From positions 3,658,001-3,722,000 of the forward strand of contig RCSZ01000001.1 in the NCBI GenBank assembly GCA_014898425.1: a DNA stretch of 64,000 bases. Direction: 5' to 3'. The first letter of the stretch is position 1. Every line of letters begins with the position of its first letter. This document shows, in pieces, positions 45,526-55,773 of this stretch. The position numbers were made by a program, and so were the translations under genes. A model generated the notes under the pieces. It saw nothing but the letters and a program-made list of their open reading frames with translations. It was not told the origin of the DNA and ran no database searches. This DNA comes from Botryotinia globosa. Lineage: Eukaryota; Ascomycota; Leotiomycetes; Helotiales; Sclerotiniaceae.

Positions 45526-46692
45526 CTAACCCAGAAGCTTCTTCACCGTACTAGGAGGATTCCCACACTCCTCCAACAACTTTTTATGACTCTCCATAGC
45601 CCCCTTACAAAACGCTTCCAAGTCCATCTTCTCAACTCCCTCCCATTTTCCGCCCGCACCCCCGTCAAAGACCTCCATACTAAACCATCCTCTGAATCCC
45701 GTTCCGAGTACCGCTCTCGCTACTTCTACTATAGGTAGATAGCCCCCGTTAAATGGATATGGCCTAAAATCATGACTCCATTTACCCCTCGCTCTCAGCT
45801 CTTCCTTTTCCTTTTCAGCAGGGGTGGTGGGTATAGGTACAGGCGGTTTATATGCGTCGGAGATCTGGAGGAGGTAAATTTTCTCAGGGGGGACGGTGGT
45901 GGTGAGGGATTGCAGGGATTGGGTGAAATTCATGTGTAGTTTTGCTTGGGTTCCTAGATGCGAGATGAGTCCTGAAGAGGTGGTTGGGTCGCCGTATTCA
46001 CCACCGGCGGTTTGGAAGGTGTCGAGACAGAGGCCGATGTTGGGGCGGTCGACTAGTTTGACGATTTCCCAGACGGAGGTCCAGGTGGGGGCATGAGTTG
46101 CCCAGCACCTACAGCGAGGAGTGTCAGCTTGCGTCGATAAAGAATGGAATGGGGTGGAAAAGTAGAAGAGAGGAAAAGGGGTTTCTTACCAATTCTCATA
46201 AGCAAGACGAAACTTATGTTCCGCGAGTAAATCACACAACTCCCTCAAATCATCCGCCAAAACATGAAAATCCGACGAAATATCTGGCGAATCCGAACTT
46301 CCCACTTGCAACATATCGGTACCCACAGCCTCCATGATACGAATCCAACCCTTCGCCCGATCAAAAGCACCTTTCCTTTCATTCGATCCCTTTGGCCATC
46401 CTTCAAAGTTCGAAAATGGCTGTAACATCATTATTCCCAAATTGTTCTTTTCGCATAGTTTTTTGACTTCGGTTCCGGCTGAACATAATGAATCGTAGTC
46501 ATTTTCTTTTATATCTTTTTTATGAAAGGTCGAAGCGAAGGAAAGGAGATCAGGAAAGCCAAGTTCAATGGCTGTGAAGCCTGCCGAAGAAATTGCAGAA
46601 AGTTTAGAAGAAAGAGGGGTCGAAGATGTGCCAACAGAGACACTGGCGAATGACGCTGGGATTTGAGTGAGAGATTCCGGAGAGATGGTCAT
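45526..46692 (-). CDS. Xylose-isomerase-like TIM barrel, 3-dehydroshikimate dehydratase-like
   Basis: Two exons (46692-46190, 46108-45526; 81-nt intron GTAAGA to TAG) give 361 residues. The sequence is an AP-endonuclease-2/xylose-isomerase-like barrel with the pattern of fungal 3-dehydroshikimate dehydratases: AGFTAIELGFPDLL near the N-terminus, RLAYENWCWATHAPTW, VDRPNIGLCLDTFQ, IYLLQISDAY and FRGWFSMEVFDG. Likely metal ligands are Glu of YENW, Asp of CLDTF, Gln of LQISD and Glu of SMEVF. Such enzymes turn 3-dehydroshikimate into protocatechuate in quinate catabolism. No quinate-cluster partner lies nearby, so this is probably a dispersed paralogue, and a related sugar isomerase activity is possible. 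Confidence 0.82.
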
Positions 46693-47221
46693 GGTGAAAA
46701 ATTGAATTGTTTAGGGAAGTTGTGAGTCCCAATTGAGCTTTAAATTATGGACGGGAGTCAAAACACTGAAGGTGCTGATTGCTTTTTATATATGAAGTGA
46801 CGTCAGGAAGGTGGTGGGGCAGATGTTTCACGTGATTGTTCATCATAGAAAGAGTTTCGGAATCATTCGGGAAAGCACTGTCGTTCTCCTGTGTCAGACG
46901 TTTTGGAGGATCTAGAGTTTGATGGTAGTGGAGAAGATTGTATGTTTGCCAATGTTTGGGTGACATCGGCAGTATCATCGGCCGGCTGCAAATACGCGAC
47001 TCATGATGTACCGAATCCTCTCATCCACTCGAATGATACATATTACTCCGCCAAGTTGCATGAAATGTATCTGTGGGTATTCTTCCATGTGAAAAAACAG
47101 GCTTTTAGGTCCATCGATTGTAAATTGATAGATAGTAAAATAATAACACGTACCATACTTGTGGTAATTGGGTATCTCAAAACAGAAAATATGTCCATGT
47201 CCGGTGGAAGAAGCAAAAGAA
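46693..47221. other. Intergenic, nothing recognised
   Basis: Promoter side of the TIM-barrel gene and 3' flank of Alb1. No coding-like frame. Confidence 0.5.
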
Positions 47222-47846
47222 TCAAGGCTTTTTGAACTCCTCCTTCTGCTCCATGGTTTGAGAGATGAATCCTCTCAATGCGGCCCATCTACTCGCAGTC
47301 CCTGAAGCAGCTGGTACTTCTTGACCTTCCGCAGCAGTGACGTCTTTCGGTTTCTCCTCCATAACTCCAGCCAATTGTGCCATATTCTTTCCAAATCTCT
47401 CTCTCTCCATAGCCTCCAACTTCTCCCTCTTCTTCGTTGCTCCAGGTCGACTCTTCATACTCTTTTGTTTGATCTTTCCACTCTCTCCTCTGCTGATCTT
47501 CTCCAAGCCTTCTCCCTCAAAATCTGGTAGTGCATCTGCGAGACTTTCTAATGTGGTGACCAATTTCTTGTTTGGACGTCTGCGCTTGAGGGGTTTTGAG
47601 TTGCCTTTCTCGATGCGGTTGACAAAGGCGGAATGCTTAATCGTTCGTTTGTCTTTTTTGGACTCGATGAATGAATCGGATATAATGGCACCTTCACGAT
47701 GCACAGGTGGGACGTGGATACCTGAGCCTGCTTGAGAAGCCTTCGCGCGCATAGAATTTCGCTTTTTGGGTGCGGTGGGCGCCTGTGAGTTTGGTTAGTT
47801 TTGCGACTCTAATCAGGAGAGAGAAATATTCTTCCGGGCGTACCAT
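47222..47846 (-). CDS. ALB1: Ribosome biogenesis protein Alb1
   Basis: Exon 1 is only the ATG (47846-47844), followed by a 61-nt intron (GTACGC, CTAAC branch, CAG) and exon 2 (47782-47222), for 187 residues. The mature N-terminus reads APTAPKKRNSMRAKASQAG, as in fungal Alb1. Features include an RRRPNKKLVTTLESLADALP segment, long basic stretches and the C-terminal ASRWAALRGFISQTMEQ motif. In yeast Alb1 binds Arx1 on the pre-60S particle and leaves with it in the cytoplasm. It is divergent with UBA4, with 237 bp between start codons. A one-codon first exon is unusual, but the splice sites are good and an in-frame ATG also exists inside exon 2 (residue 12). Confidence 0.88.
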
Positions 47847-48083
47847 GATCGCGATTTAATTATCTCTTGAAATTTAGAGTGTTACAAGAAAAATTGCTTG
47901 AAAATTGGTGAAAGTTGTCAGTGAGAGATTTGGAGGTAAAAATGTTCACTGGTGCATTCAAAGCTCAAAGGTCTAGGTTAACTTAGCGAATAAAAAAAGT
48001 TGTCCGAACTATTTTTTATGAAGCGACTTTCATAATTTACCTACTCAACTACGCTATAAAAATCACACCCACAGGAAATCAAT
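47847..48083. promoter_or_regulatory. Bidirectional promoter of ALB1 and UBA4
   Basis: 237 bp between divergent start codons; the sequence is AT-rich with no assigned factor site. Confidence 0.5.
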
Positions 48084-49650
48084 ATGAATTCCGCTGAGGA
48101 AAAGGCAAGTGCTTTACGGCGTCAAATAGCTGATGCCGAGACTCAACTTGCCTCCCTAAAACTACAGTTATTGAGCATCGAAGGGAAAAATGACAACTCA
48201 AAAGATGCTGAAGTCACAGAAGAAGAAAGTCTCGTGACTCATGACGAAAGCAAATGGCCCATGAGTTTGGAAGAATACAAACGATATGGAAGACAGATGA
48301 TTGTGCCTGATATTGGCATTCGGGGTTAGTTGTTAGATCTCTGGATAATTTTTTGATTTTTTTAATACCCTACTAATCACGATTTAGGACAACTACGACT
48401 TAGATCAGCCTCTGTGCTCCTAGTCGGAGCTGGAGGTTTGGGATGTCCGGCTGCTGCATATATCGCCGGTGCTGGAGTCGGTACTATTGGAATCGTCGAT
48501 GGAGATACCGTAGAAGAGTCGAATTTACACCGACAAATATTGCATAGTACAGACCGAGTAGGTCTTAATAAAGCTGTCAGTATTGCTGAATATATATCTG
48601 GGTATGGATCCTCCCCAAAATCCTGACGAGCATAGATATTAACAGCTTTCTAGCTTAAATCCAAATACAAAGACAAATATCTATGAAACACATCTTACGC
48701 CTCAAAATGCACAGGATATAGTCAAAGATTATGATTTGGTTCTCGACTGTACTGATCATCCCACATCCCGCTACCTTATCTCAGATATATGCGTTCTTCT
48801 TCAAAAGCCACTCGTCTCCGCCTCCGCTCTTCGAACAGATGGCCAGTTAATAGTATTAAACAATCCCGCCTTGCCTCCCGGTGATCTATCAGGTGGGCCA
48901 TGTTATCGCTGTGTCTTCCCTAAACCGCCTCCCCCCGAAGCTGTGACAAGTTGTGGCGATGGAGGAATCATCGGACCTGTTGTAGGTGTAATGGGAGTTC
49001 TACAGGCTTTGGAAGCTATAAAACTTATTGCATCTGGAAAATTGGCCGCCGTTGGGGAAAATAACGACACAAGCCCTACCCCCAAGACGAATCCTACAAC
49101 AATGTTGTTATTTTCCACAAATGGAACGTCGCCATTCAGAAATGTCCGTTTGAAGGGTAGACGATCAAATTGTTTCGCTTGCGGAGAGGAACCTCAGCTG
49201 TCTCTTGAGCAGCTTGAATCTGGTTCAATGGATTACGTCTTATTTTGTGGCATGACGCACCCTATCAAGTTATTGAGTGACGAAGAGAGGGTTGAGGCAA
49301 AAGATTACGAAGAATCAACAAGGAGGAAGGAAAAAGACCATTTGTTAATTGATGTGCGAGAGAAGGTGCAATTTGATATCTGTAATATTGATGGATCACA
49401 CAATATACCTTTCTCGTTATTTCAAGGCAACGGAATCAACAAAGATCGCCCACTATCAACGCTCACCGATGGTCTGGACCCGAAAACCCCTATATATGTT
49501 GTTTGTAGGCTTGGTAACGATTCTCAAGTAGTCACAAAAAAGATGAAAGAAATGGGATTGGATCTCGAAGGTGACAGATATATTGGTGATATCAAGGGAG
49601 GTTTACGATCTTGGAAAGAACAGGTAGATAGCTCTTGGCCCGAATACTAG
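48084..49650 (+). CDS. UBA4: Adenylyltransferase/sulfurtransferase UBA4 (MOCS3)
   Basis: Three exons (48084-48324, 48388-48601, 48654-49650) give 483 residues. An N-terminal coiled segment leads into the E1-like domain: [13 protein letters not shown] binds [16 protein letters not shown] and [15 protein letters not shown] follow. The adenylation-domain cysteine is in VTSCGDGG (Cys252). CYRC and CFAC pairs are likely zinc ligands. The C-terminal rhodanese domain has the active loop [10 protein letters not shown] (Cys436) and ends [14 protein letters not shown]4 adenylates and thiolates Urm1 for tRNA thiolation and urmylation, and can also activate MOCS2A for molybdopterin synthesis. The rhodanese loop here is the CRxGNDSQ type seen in fungi that make molybdenum cofactor. 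Confidence 0.96.
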
Positions 49651-50026
49651 ACTCTAGTGGCAAGATCAAGACGTTTGAATATTTGAAGGAGCGAGATTGA
49701 TATTTGAGTTGGTATTGTGTGCGAAAAGTGCATAATGTGAAGCACCATAAGGAGCGGTTCCATGAACGCCAAAATGGTACAACTGCTTGCTAAGTTGATG
49801 TCCTTGCTTGGCATAAAAAACAATAATCATTACAGCCCTCCATTCATCCCACCATTTTCCTATGCGTTCCTAATTGAATTGAGTTTTACACGTATGTTTG
49901 TCGTTTCTTGTTGAAAGCTCTTTGATCCTTCAACCATTGCCTATAACCAGCTACACTTGAGATTTTCTCGCCGTAATAATCTAAACAGATCAATTAGCAG
50001 TATTCTTCAATCGTTCATTCTCCTCT
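49651..50026. other. Convergent intergenic spacer
   Basis: 3' flanks of UBA4 and PAM17; no gene seen. Confidence 0.5.
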
Positions 50027-50680
50027 TCACATGAACCTCAAATCAAACGTACCAGGTACCGGATTCGCCATTGAACTTGCACTAGGGTCCACCCTATACT
50101 TCTTAACCCTCGCATAAAACTCCTTCTCCTTAATATCCATCTGCTGTCTAAACTTTCTGTTCTTCACATTGAACGCCGCAGTCCCCAAGATAGGTCCGGT
50201 CAACCATCCAGCTCCTCCACATGCGAATGTTACTAATCCCAATGTGATGAATGGATCCAATGGAATTTGTCCCACCAGTGCATCCATATCCGTATGGGTA
50301 AGAATCTGCGCACCAATTGCGAAACCACCAAATCCCGTGCCGAGGGAAGAACCGAGCTGGAACCAGCGACGGGTTCGACGGAGCTTGAAAAATGTGTTCC
50401 AATCTAGAACTTCGGTTTGCGCAGCGCTGGACCTTGAGGTTTTGGTTGGTGAGGAAGATGCAGTTGTGGATGCAGAACGAGTAGAAGAGGTAATCGATTG
50501 GAATGCGACATTGCGTTTATATTTAGGGACCAGAGCTCGACGTCGCGAGCTTGGGGTTTGAGTATCCGGAGTGCGAAGAGGGGTAGTTGATGCAGTTTGA
50601 TAGGTGCATGGTGTGAGGAACGATGGTTGTATGCGGCAGCTAGCTGCTGCTGTTCTTAGTGTTGGCGCTGAATACAGCAT
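50027..50680 (-). CDS. PAM17: Presequence translocase-associated motor subunit PAM17
   Basis: Single exon of 217 residues from the ATG at 50680; the frame is open upstream, but this ATG begins a good mitochondrial presequence (MLYSAPTLRTAAASCR, many Arg/Ser, no acid). The mature part opens with EVLDWNTFFKLRRTRRWFQL, the PAM17 signature, and has two membrane segments (about GSSLGTGFGGFAIGAQIL and PFITLGLVTFACGGAGWL) separated by a short loop. The C-terminus, from FNVKNRKFRQQMDIKEKEFY to VPGTFDLRFM, is matrix-facing. PAM17 supports the Hsp70 import motor at TIM23. The gene is divergent from the chromodomain gene across an AT-rich spacer. Confidence 0.93.
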   Translation of the reverse strand: MLYSAPTLRTAAASCRIQPSFLTPCTYQTASTTPLRTPDTQTPSSRRRALVPKYKRNVAFQSITSSTRSASTTASSSPTKTSRSSAAQTEVLDWNTFFKLRRTRRWFQLGSSLGTGFGGFAIGAQILTHTDMDALVGQIPLDPFITLGLVTFACGGAGWLTGPILGTAAFNVKNRKFRQQMDIKEKEFYARVKKYRVDPSASSMANPVPGTFDLRFM

Positions 50681-51625
50681 TGTGATAGAGAGAGAGGTGA
50701 TTGCAACTTCTGGTGAGTTTTTGTGGTGATGACGAAAATTGAAAGCTTTCTTGAGAGCTTGTTTGTTGATCCTGGTATTTTGATATTGATGGATAGGTAG
50801 GTTCAAACCGGTTATTATTTTTCTTAGGGCGGCGGTACTATTTACGAGTTTTGAGCTAGCGCAGTAAGAGCAGCTCGATTTCGTAAAGAAGAAACATTAA
50901 TAAACAAACAGACTAGTTAATTAAAGTCATTAAAAGTCGATATTAAGAAAAATAAATCATTCTCATTACTTTTTTAAATATAAAGAACGACTCTTTTAAT
51001 CGACTACCTACTCGAATGATTTAGATTAATAAGTATTACTCTTTTGATTTAAAATTCTTTCAAATGATTAAATATTTATCTATTTCTAATTATTAAATGA
51101 AAATAATAAAAAGTTAATAATAAAAGCTATAACTAAATGATTGCTTCTAAAGTAAGTATTTTAAAAGAAAGAATCTTTTATAAATAGATATTATACATTA
51201 GAGACTAATTAAATGAATTTATAACTAATGAAAATTTCTCTTGTTTAGATTAACTCAAGATTCTATTCTTTATATTCTAATATTTAGAGAATAAAACCCC
51301 TTTATTCATTAAATCTTTCTCTTTAAATCGGTCTCAAATTAAATATTAACTCTTTCTTAAATTATTCTTTATTAAAATTCGAAGATTCTTATAAAGATTC
51401 TCTTTTTGATTTTATTATTTCTTAATAAAAGTTAAGAAGTAATCTAAATTGAGAAAGATTCGCGTTTTTAATAATCTTAGATGAAGTGAATCTGATCTCT
51501 AAAACAATCTCAACTTTAATTTTCATCAACACAATTTCGATTTATTTAACGGAATCAATTTCCCTACGGGGAGAGAAGAGTCTCCTTTAAAATTAACTTT
51601 TTCGATCTGTCTACTAGACTTCTCA
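50681..51625. other. AT-rich spacer between PAM17 and the chromodomain gene
   Basis: About 50930-51540 is strikingly AT-rich compared with its neighbours and dense in TTAAT/ATTAA words. No frame is coding-like. It may be a decayed transposable element or a long AT-rich promoter/5' UTR; no terminal inverted repeats were found. Confidence 0.5.
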
Positions 51626-53536
51626 ATGTCTTCCGAAAATAATTCAGACTTCACCGGGGAAGATACGTGTTTACCAAGATCAAGATTGGCCTTCGATTTC
51701 AGAGTAGTCGAAAGACCGATTTATAAACCAAATAGCGGTCCACCGCTTCAACCAATTTCACTCATTCCTCCTCACGAATTAAGAGGAATTATCCTCGACT
51801 GTTTTCCATACCCGAAACCAAACGACCCTAGCCACTTCCTAGTAGGCTATGAACAAGAGCCACATAATCGCATTATTATACACCCAAATAATATACGCAA
51901 TTATGTATCAGAATATACTTTGGAAAATTGGGAGCATGAACGGAGCACTGCAGAAGAGAATCGTCTTATTAAAGAACTTCAACCTCGTTTGATAGCATCA
52001 GAAAAAGCAAGAGTATTGCGAGAATTGAAAAAGGCTGGGAAGTCACGTGATGATCTCAGGGAGGAGGATGCCGAGCAGTATCAGGCTTTGGGAATGCCGA
52101 AGAAGAGGGGCAGACCTAAGTCTATGGCGAGTGTTTTCAAGCCAGCACCGAAGCCAGTATCTGATCAACCAAGTGGGAAGCGTGGACCTGGAAGACCTCG
52201 GAAAGTGGTGTCAATTCAAGTTGTTTCGCCTACTACCTCTCATCCTCATCGGCCTTCTTTGTCTCAGCCATCTTTATCTCAACCATCTCTATCTCAATCT
52301 TTTGCTAAAGCACCAAGAGCAATGTTGGAGCATACAATTGCCGACTCAGCAAGCGAAGAGGAAGATGAAGATACCGATTTAGCGCCTGATGATCAATTCA
52401 ACCAAGAGGAAACCCATTTATCTAACACCGCTATGAATTCTTCTATTATCCTGAGAGTTACGAGTCCGACAACGCAGCTTTCCATTCAAGGTCGAGTAAA
52501 CAAGACCCCCATTCAATCACCACAGAAGTACAAATCCTTCAAGATGTCACCCCACGATCGTCCCAAGAAAGCTCCAATTCTTCCTGGCATGAGTGTAAAC
52601 GCATACCCATACGACAATTTAAAAGCCAATACTAGCAACAACAAAAAGAGCAAAAAGGTCGGCAAAGGTTCAAGCACCCAGAACCAACCTCTAGAGAACC
52701 TTCAGTTACCCATTCTATCAAGTGGCGAACAGTCCACTGGTCGTACATCTCAAGGGACAGGTCAAAAGCCTCAATCTAAAATTGTCGATTACTTCAAGGA
52801 TTCTGGTACTAAAACCTCTGCTTCGAAGACACTTGATGCGAATCGAAGTTACGAGCCCTCGTCTAGTTTGAAGCGCAAATCTTCTCCATTTATAGGACGA
52901 GAAGGTGAGTCAAGTGGAAAGTCCCGAAGTAAAACTCGAAAACTAGGAAAGGGCTCCAATAAGTATTATGATGCCGAATACAAGGAAGCTTCGAAAAAGA
53001 TGTCTGGATCAGCCACCATTGAGAAGGATGAAACAAGCTTCGAGCCAAGATCAAGTGCACGACGTGGAAGCGATGCTTTCAAATTTCGTAGCTCTAGAAG
53101 TAGAAGTCGACGACTTGGATCTTCTCCTGGTAATAGGAGAGATCTTGAGGATGAGAATGAGGATGTGACTGAAGATGTGGATGCGATTGAAGATATGGAT
53201 GAAGGTGAACAGAAAGACTTGCGAGAAGCTTTAGGCGGCGAACCGGCAACATGGGATGTAAAATCAATCTTGGATCACAAGTACGAATGGAATGACGGTG
53301 ACAACAAGCAAGAACTATGGTATCTTGTTGATTGGGAAGGAGGTTGGAACCCGACATGGGAACCTGCTAATGGCATCTCAGAAGGGGCCGCTGATGAGTA
53401 CATCGCTTCGAGGCAAGCTCAAGGACTTGGCAATCTCTCTGTTTCAATTGACGCGATAGATATAGGGGGAAATGGTGATTCATTATCACGAGGCGATGAT
53501 CTAGAATACAGTATTGAGGACGACGGGTACTCGTAA
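51626..53536 (+). CDS. Chromodomain protein with AT-hooks
   Basis: Single exon, 636 residues. Two AT-hook-like GRP motifs sit at about residues 157-195 (KKRGRPKSM and KRGPGRPRKV). The central part is Ser/Lys-rich and disordered. A chromodomain lies at about 546-592: VKSILDHKYEWNDGDN, ELWYLVDWEGGWNPTWEP, with aromatic-cage candidates Tyr, Trp and Trp. The N-terminal 100 residues (RLAFDFRVVERPIYKP, LRGIILDCFPYPKPND) look folded but are unassigned. An acidic tract precedes the chromodomain. It probably binds methylated histone H3 and AT-rich DNA, which would suit heterochromatin over repeats; that role is inference. Confidence 0.87.
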   Translation: MSSENNSDFTGEDTCLPRSRLAFDFRVVERPIYKPNSGPPLQPISLIPPHELRGIILDCFPYPKPNDPSHFLVGYEQEPHNRIIIHPNNIRNYVSEYTLENWEHERSTAEENRLIKELQPRLIASEKARVLRELKKAGKSRDDLREEDAEQYQALGMPKKRGRPKSMASVFKPAPKPVSDQPSGKRGPGRPRKVVSIQVVSPTTSHPHRPSLSQPSLSQPSLSQSFAKAPRAMLEHTIADSASEEEDEDTDLAPDDQFNQEETHLSNTAMNSSIILRVTSPTTQLSIQGRVNKTPIQSPQKYKSFKMSPHDRPKKAPILPGMSVNAYPYDNLKANTSNNKKSKKVGKGSSTQNQPLENLQLPILSSGEQSTGRTSQGTGQKPQSKIVDYFKDSGTKTSASKTLDANRSYEPSSSLKRKSSPFIGREGESSGKSRSKTRKLGKGSNKYYDAEYKEASKKMSGSATIEKDETSFEPRSSARRGSDAFKFRSSRSRSRRLGSSPGNRRDLEDENEDVTEDVDAIEDMDEGEQKDLREALGGEPATWDVKSILDHKYEWNDGDNKQELWYLVDWEGGWNPTWEPANGISEGAADEYIASRQAQGLGNLSVSIDAIDIGGNGDSLSRGDDLEYSIEDDGYS

Positions 53537-54243
53537 TCCTTGTTCCAGGGAAGAAGTCAGAACTCTACGTTTTGAAGGAAAGGAAATGGCAAATAAATAT
53601 AGAGCAACGAAATAAATGTTGGGAGATAAAGTCGGGGTTGCGGATAACATTTTATCTGGCATCGGTGGATCATTAAGAGAATCATAATGGGAGGCGTCTG
53701 AGGCTATGTTTGGTAGATTTGAGGCACATTTGGCCACTATTCGCAAAACAACTCGAAGTCTTAGGTAGACAACGAGAATGGCGGTTTTCATAATTATTCC
53801 AGATACCCAATAGCATACCACATTAGCGGTTTTCCCGAGGGTTTTGCTGTCGTATTCGTGCAGGGTGTTTTTGAGGTCTCGTGTATGCGTAGAATACCAG
53901 GAAGAGCAAGTGCTACCGGGATTTACGACAATTAGGCAATTGATCGCTAATATGGGGGTGAACTCCGCCTCTGACCCCCACGCGTAGCTCAAATCATAGA
54001 CGTGAGTATTGGGGACTCGGGCTCAAAATATATAAATGATCACAGCTGCACTGTCTGCATTTGCTTGAAATAAGATGCTCCCCTTCCTTGCTTCTGGAAT
54101 TATCTTTCAATCCTGTTATTTGAACGCCATTTATACATTCATCTGCTTTACATAGGCATGCTGAGCAGGTTGTCAAATTCATTCATTTGGATAAGCAAAC
54201 TAATATAGAAACGTTGCCAATCCACTCCTGCCTAGGTCAGACA
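53537..54243. other. Intergenic, nothing recognised
   Basis: A 163-codon minus-strand frame (53992-53501) overlaps the end of the chromodomain gene and has no domain-like sequence. The right end is the promoter of the following gene. Confidence 0.5.
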
Positions 54244-55373
54244 ATGGCATCTACAAAAGTAGATCTCACCTCTCCCGAACCCTACATCGCTCCCGCCGAG
54301 ATCTACAGCGGTACCTCATTCAACACCGACGGCAATCCCAGCCCAGGTTCTTCATCATCCACCCCATCAACAACTCTCCGCGTAGCGACCGGCGGAGCTG
54401 GTCAATCCGGGCTTATCCGTGCTCTTGCCAATAAGTTTGTCGAGTTCGAGATAGACAAAACAGGTTGTCCACGATTCAGCATTGCTTGGTTATTATCAGA
54501 TACGTCTGCAAGTTTCAACTATTTGGGAAGTAGAGCGGCGGACTGTAGCATCACTTATCATAAGGCTGCAGAGGAGATAGCTTTAAAGCAGGGAATTGCG
54601 GAGAGGAGGGAGTATGCTTGGAGAGATCATTGGTTGCTTGTTGGTAGGTGTTTTGCTGATTATGTGTGGCTATCATATTTGCCGTCTCGTCTTGATGACA
54701 ATATCGAAGCTCCATTTGAAATGGCCCATTCTGTTCTGATTATTTCTAGGACCGAAACAAAATCCTGCCGGTCTTCCACTTGATAATACAGATGACTCTA
54801 CAATATTTGATCTGTTCGGTCAGTTATTTATGGCTTGTGTAGAAAATCCAAATATTAGATTCTTATCCCGATACGATAAATCGGCCGCCAATATCAAGGA
54901 ATCCTCTATCTGGACAGCTATTGGTCAAACTCCGTGGGCACATCCATATTCAAGTTGGTACCATCGTTACATAGAGTTTCCATTTGCTGCTTTGAGAGCT
55001 GCATGTGCCTTGGGCGAGTATACACTTACCGATAAGGGTACATGGTTAAGTATTGAAGAAGAAATTAGAGATAAGATGAGTGTTTTTGTATGCTATGATT
55101 TCGTCTCTAAGATGTGTGTTGAGCTGATATATCATGTAGAAAGCGAGCACGGATGCCCCAGATGATCCATTGTTGAATCCTGCACATATTTTAGTGGGCA
55201 CGAGAGGGAAAAACATAGCCATGGCTCACAAATTTGCAGATTGGATGATAGCAGAGGATGGTGGACAGAAGGTTATTGAGGAGTTTGAAGTGGATGGTGC
55301 TATCTTGTACACTGGTGCACCAAACTCTTCCAAGGTCACGAAAGCAAATACAGTGAATCGAAATTCTTCATAA
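54244..55373 (+). CDS. Tungstate/molybdate-binding-type periplasmic-binding protein
   Basis: Three exons (54244-54643, 54750-55087, 55140-55373) give 323 residues. It resembles the TupA/PBP-like family of bacterial ABC-transporter solute receptors: TTLRVATGGAGQSGLIRALANKF at the start of lobe 1, ADCSITYHKAAEEIALKQG and YAWRDHWLLVGPKQNPAGL in the ligand cleft, then HILVGTRGKNIAMAHKFADW and GQKVIEEF near the C-terminus. In bacteria TupA binds tungstate. Here no signal peptide is visible (the N-terminus is Thr/Ser/Pro-rich) and no transporter subunits lie beside it, so a cytosolic or otherwise unusual role is likely. The introns show it is established in a fungal genome. The neighbouring UBA4 is about 5 kb away, an incidental link to molybdenum. 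Confidence 0.85.
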
Positions 55374-55773
55374 GTTCCTTCGTTCCAACCATCTGATCAA
55401 TTTGCTTTGAAGTATTCAAACAATTTGAAGGAATAATAGCCCAAGTCTTGTTCATTATGGTACGCCAAAAGAACATATCCAGTCACACGATGAGCTATTA
55501 GTTTTACAATTATGTTCGATGCAAATCTGAGTTATACTTGATGGTTGGCCATGCTGAATTATCATTACTGAAGTCTAGTTCAGGATAAATAGCTACAAGT
55601 TGATGCCATATATTGAGTGCTTATGAATAAGTTGAAAAAGCGAATGTTAACAAGCAACCCCTAGCTCTCCCTAACCATACTCGACTAAACCATGATCCTA
55701 CACATCGGCTGTTTACCGATCTCATCAACCTCTTTTCTCTTCTTCAATCAGTCAATCATGCACAACTCGTTCT
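55374..55773. other. Convergent intergenic spacer
   Basis: 3' flanks of the binding-protein gene and of the interrupted minus-strand frame. No gene seen. Confidence 0.45.

Noticed and set aside
50681..50806. Longer PAM17 N-terminus starting at 50806
   Set aside because: The extra 42 residues do not look like a presequence, while the ATG at 50680 begins a typical mitochondrial targeting peptide.
45526..55373. Metabolic gene cluster around the TIM-barrel enzyme and binding protein
   Set aside because: Genes in between (ALB1, UBA4, PAM17, chromodomain) are housekeeping or chromatin functions with no shared pathway.
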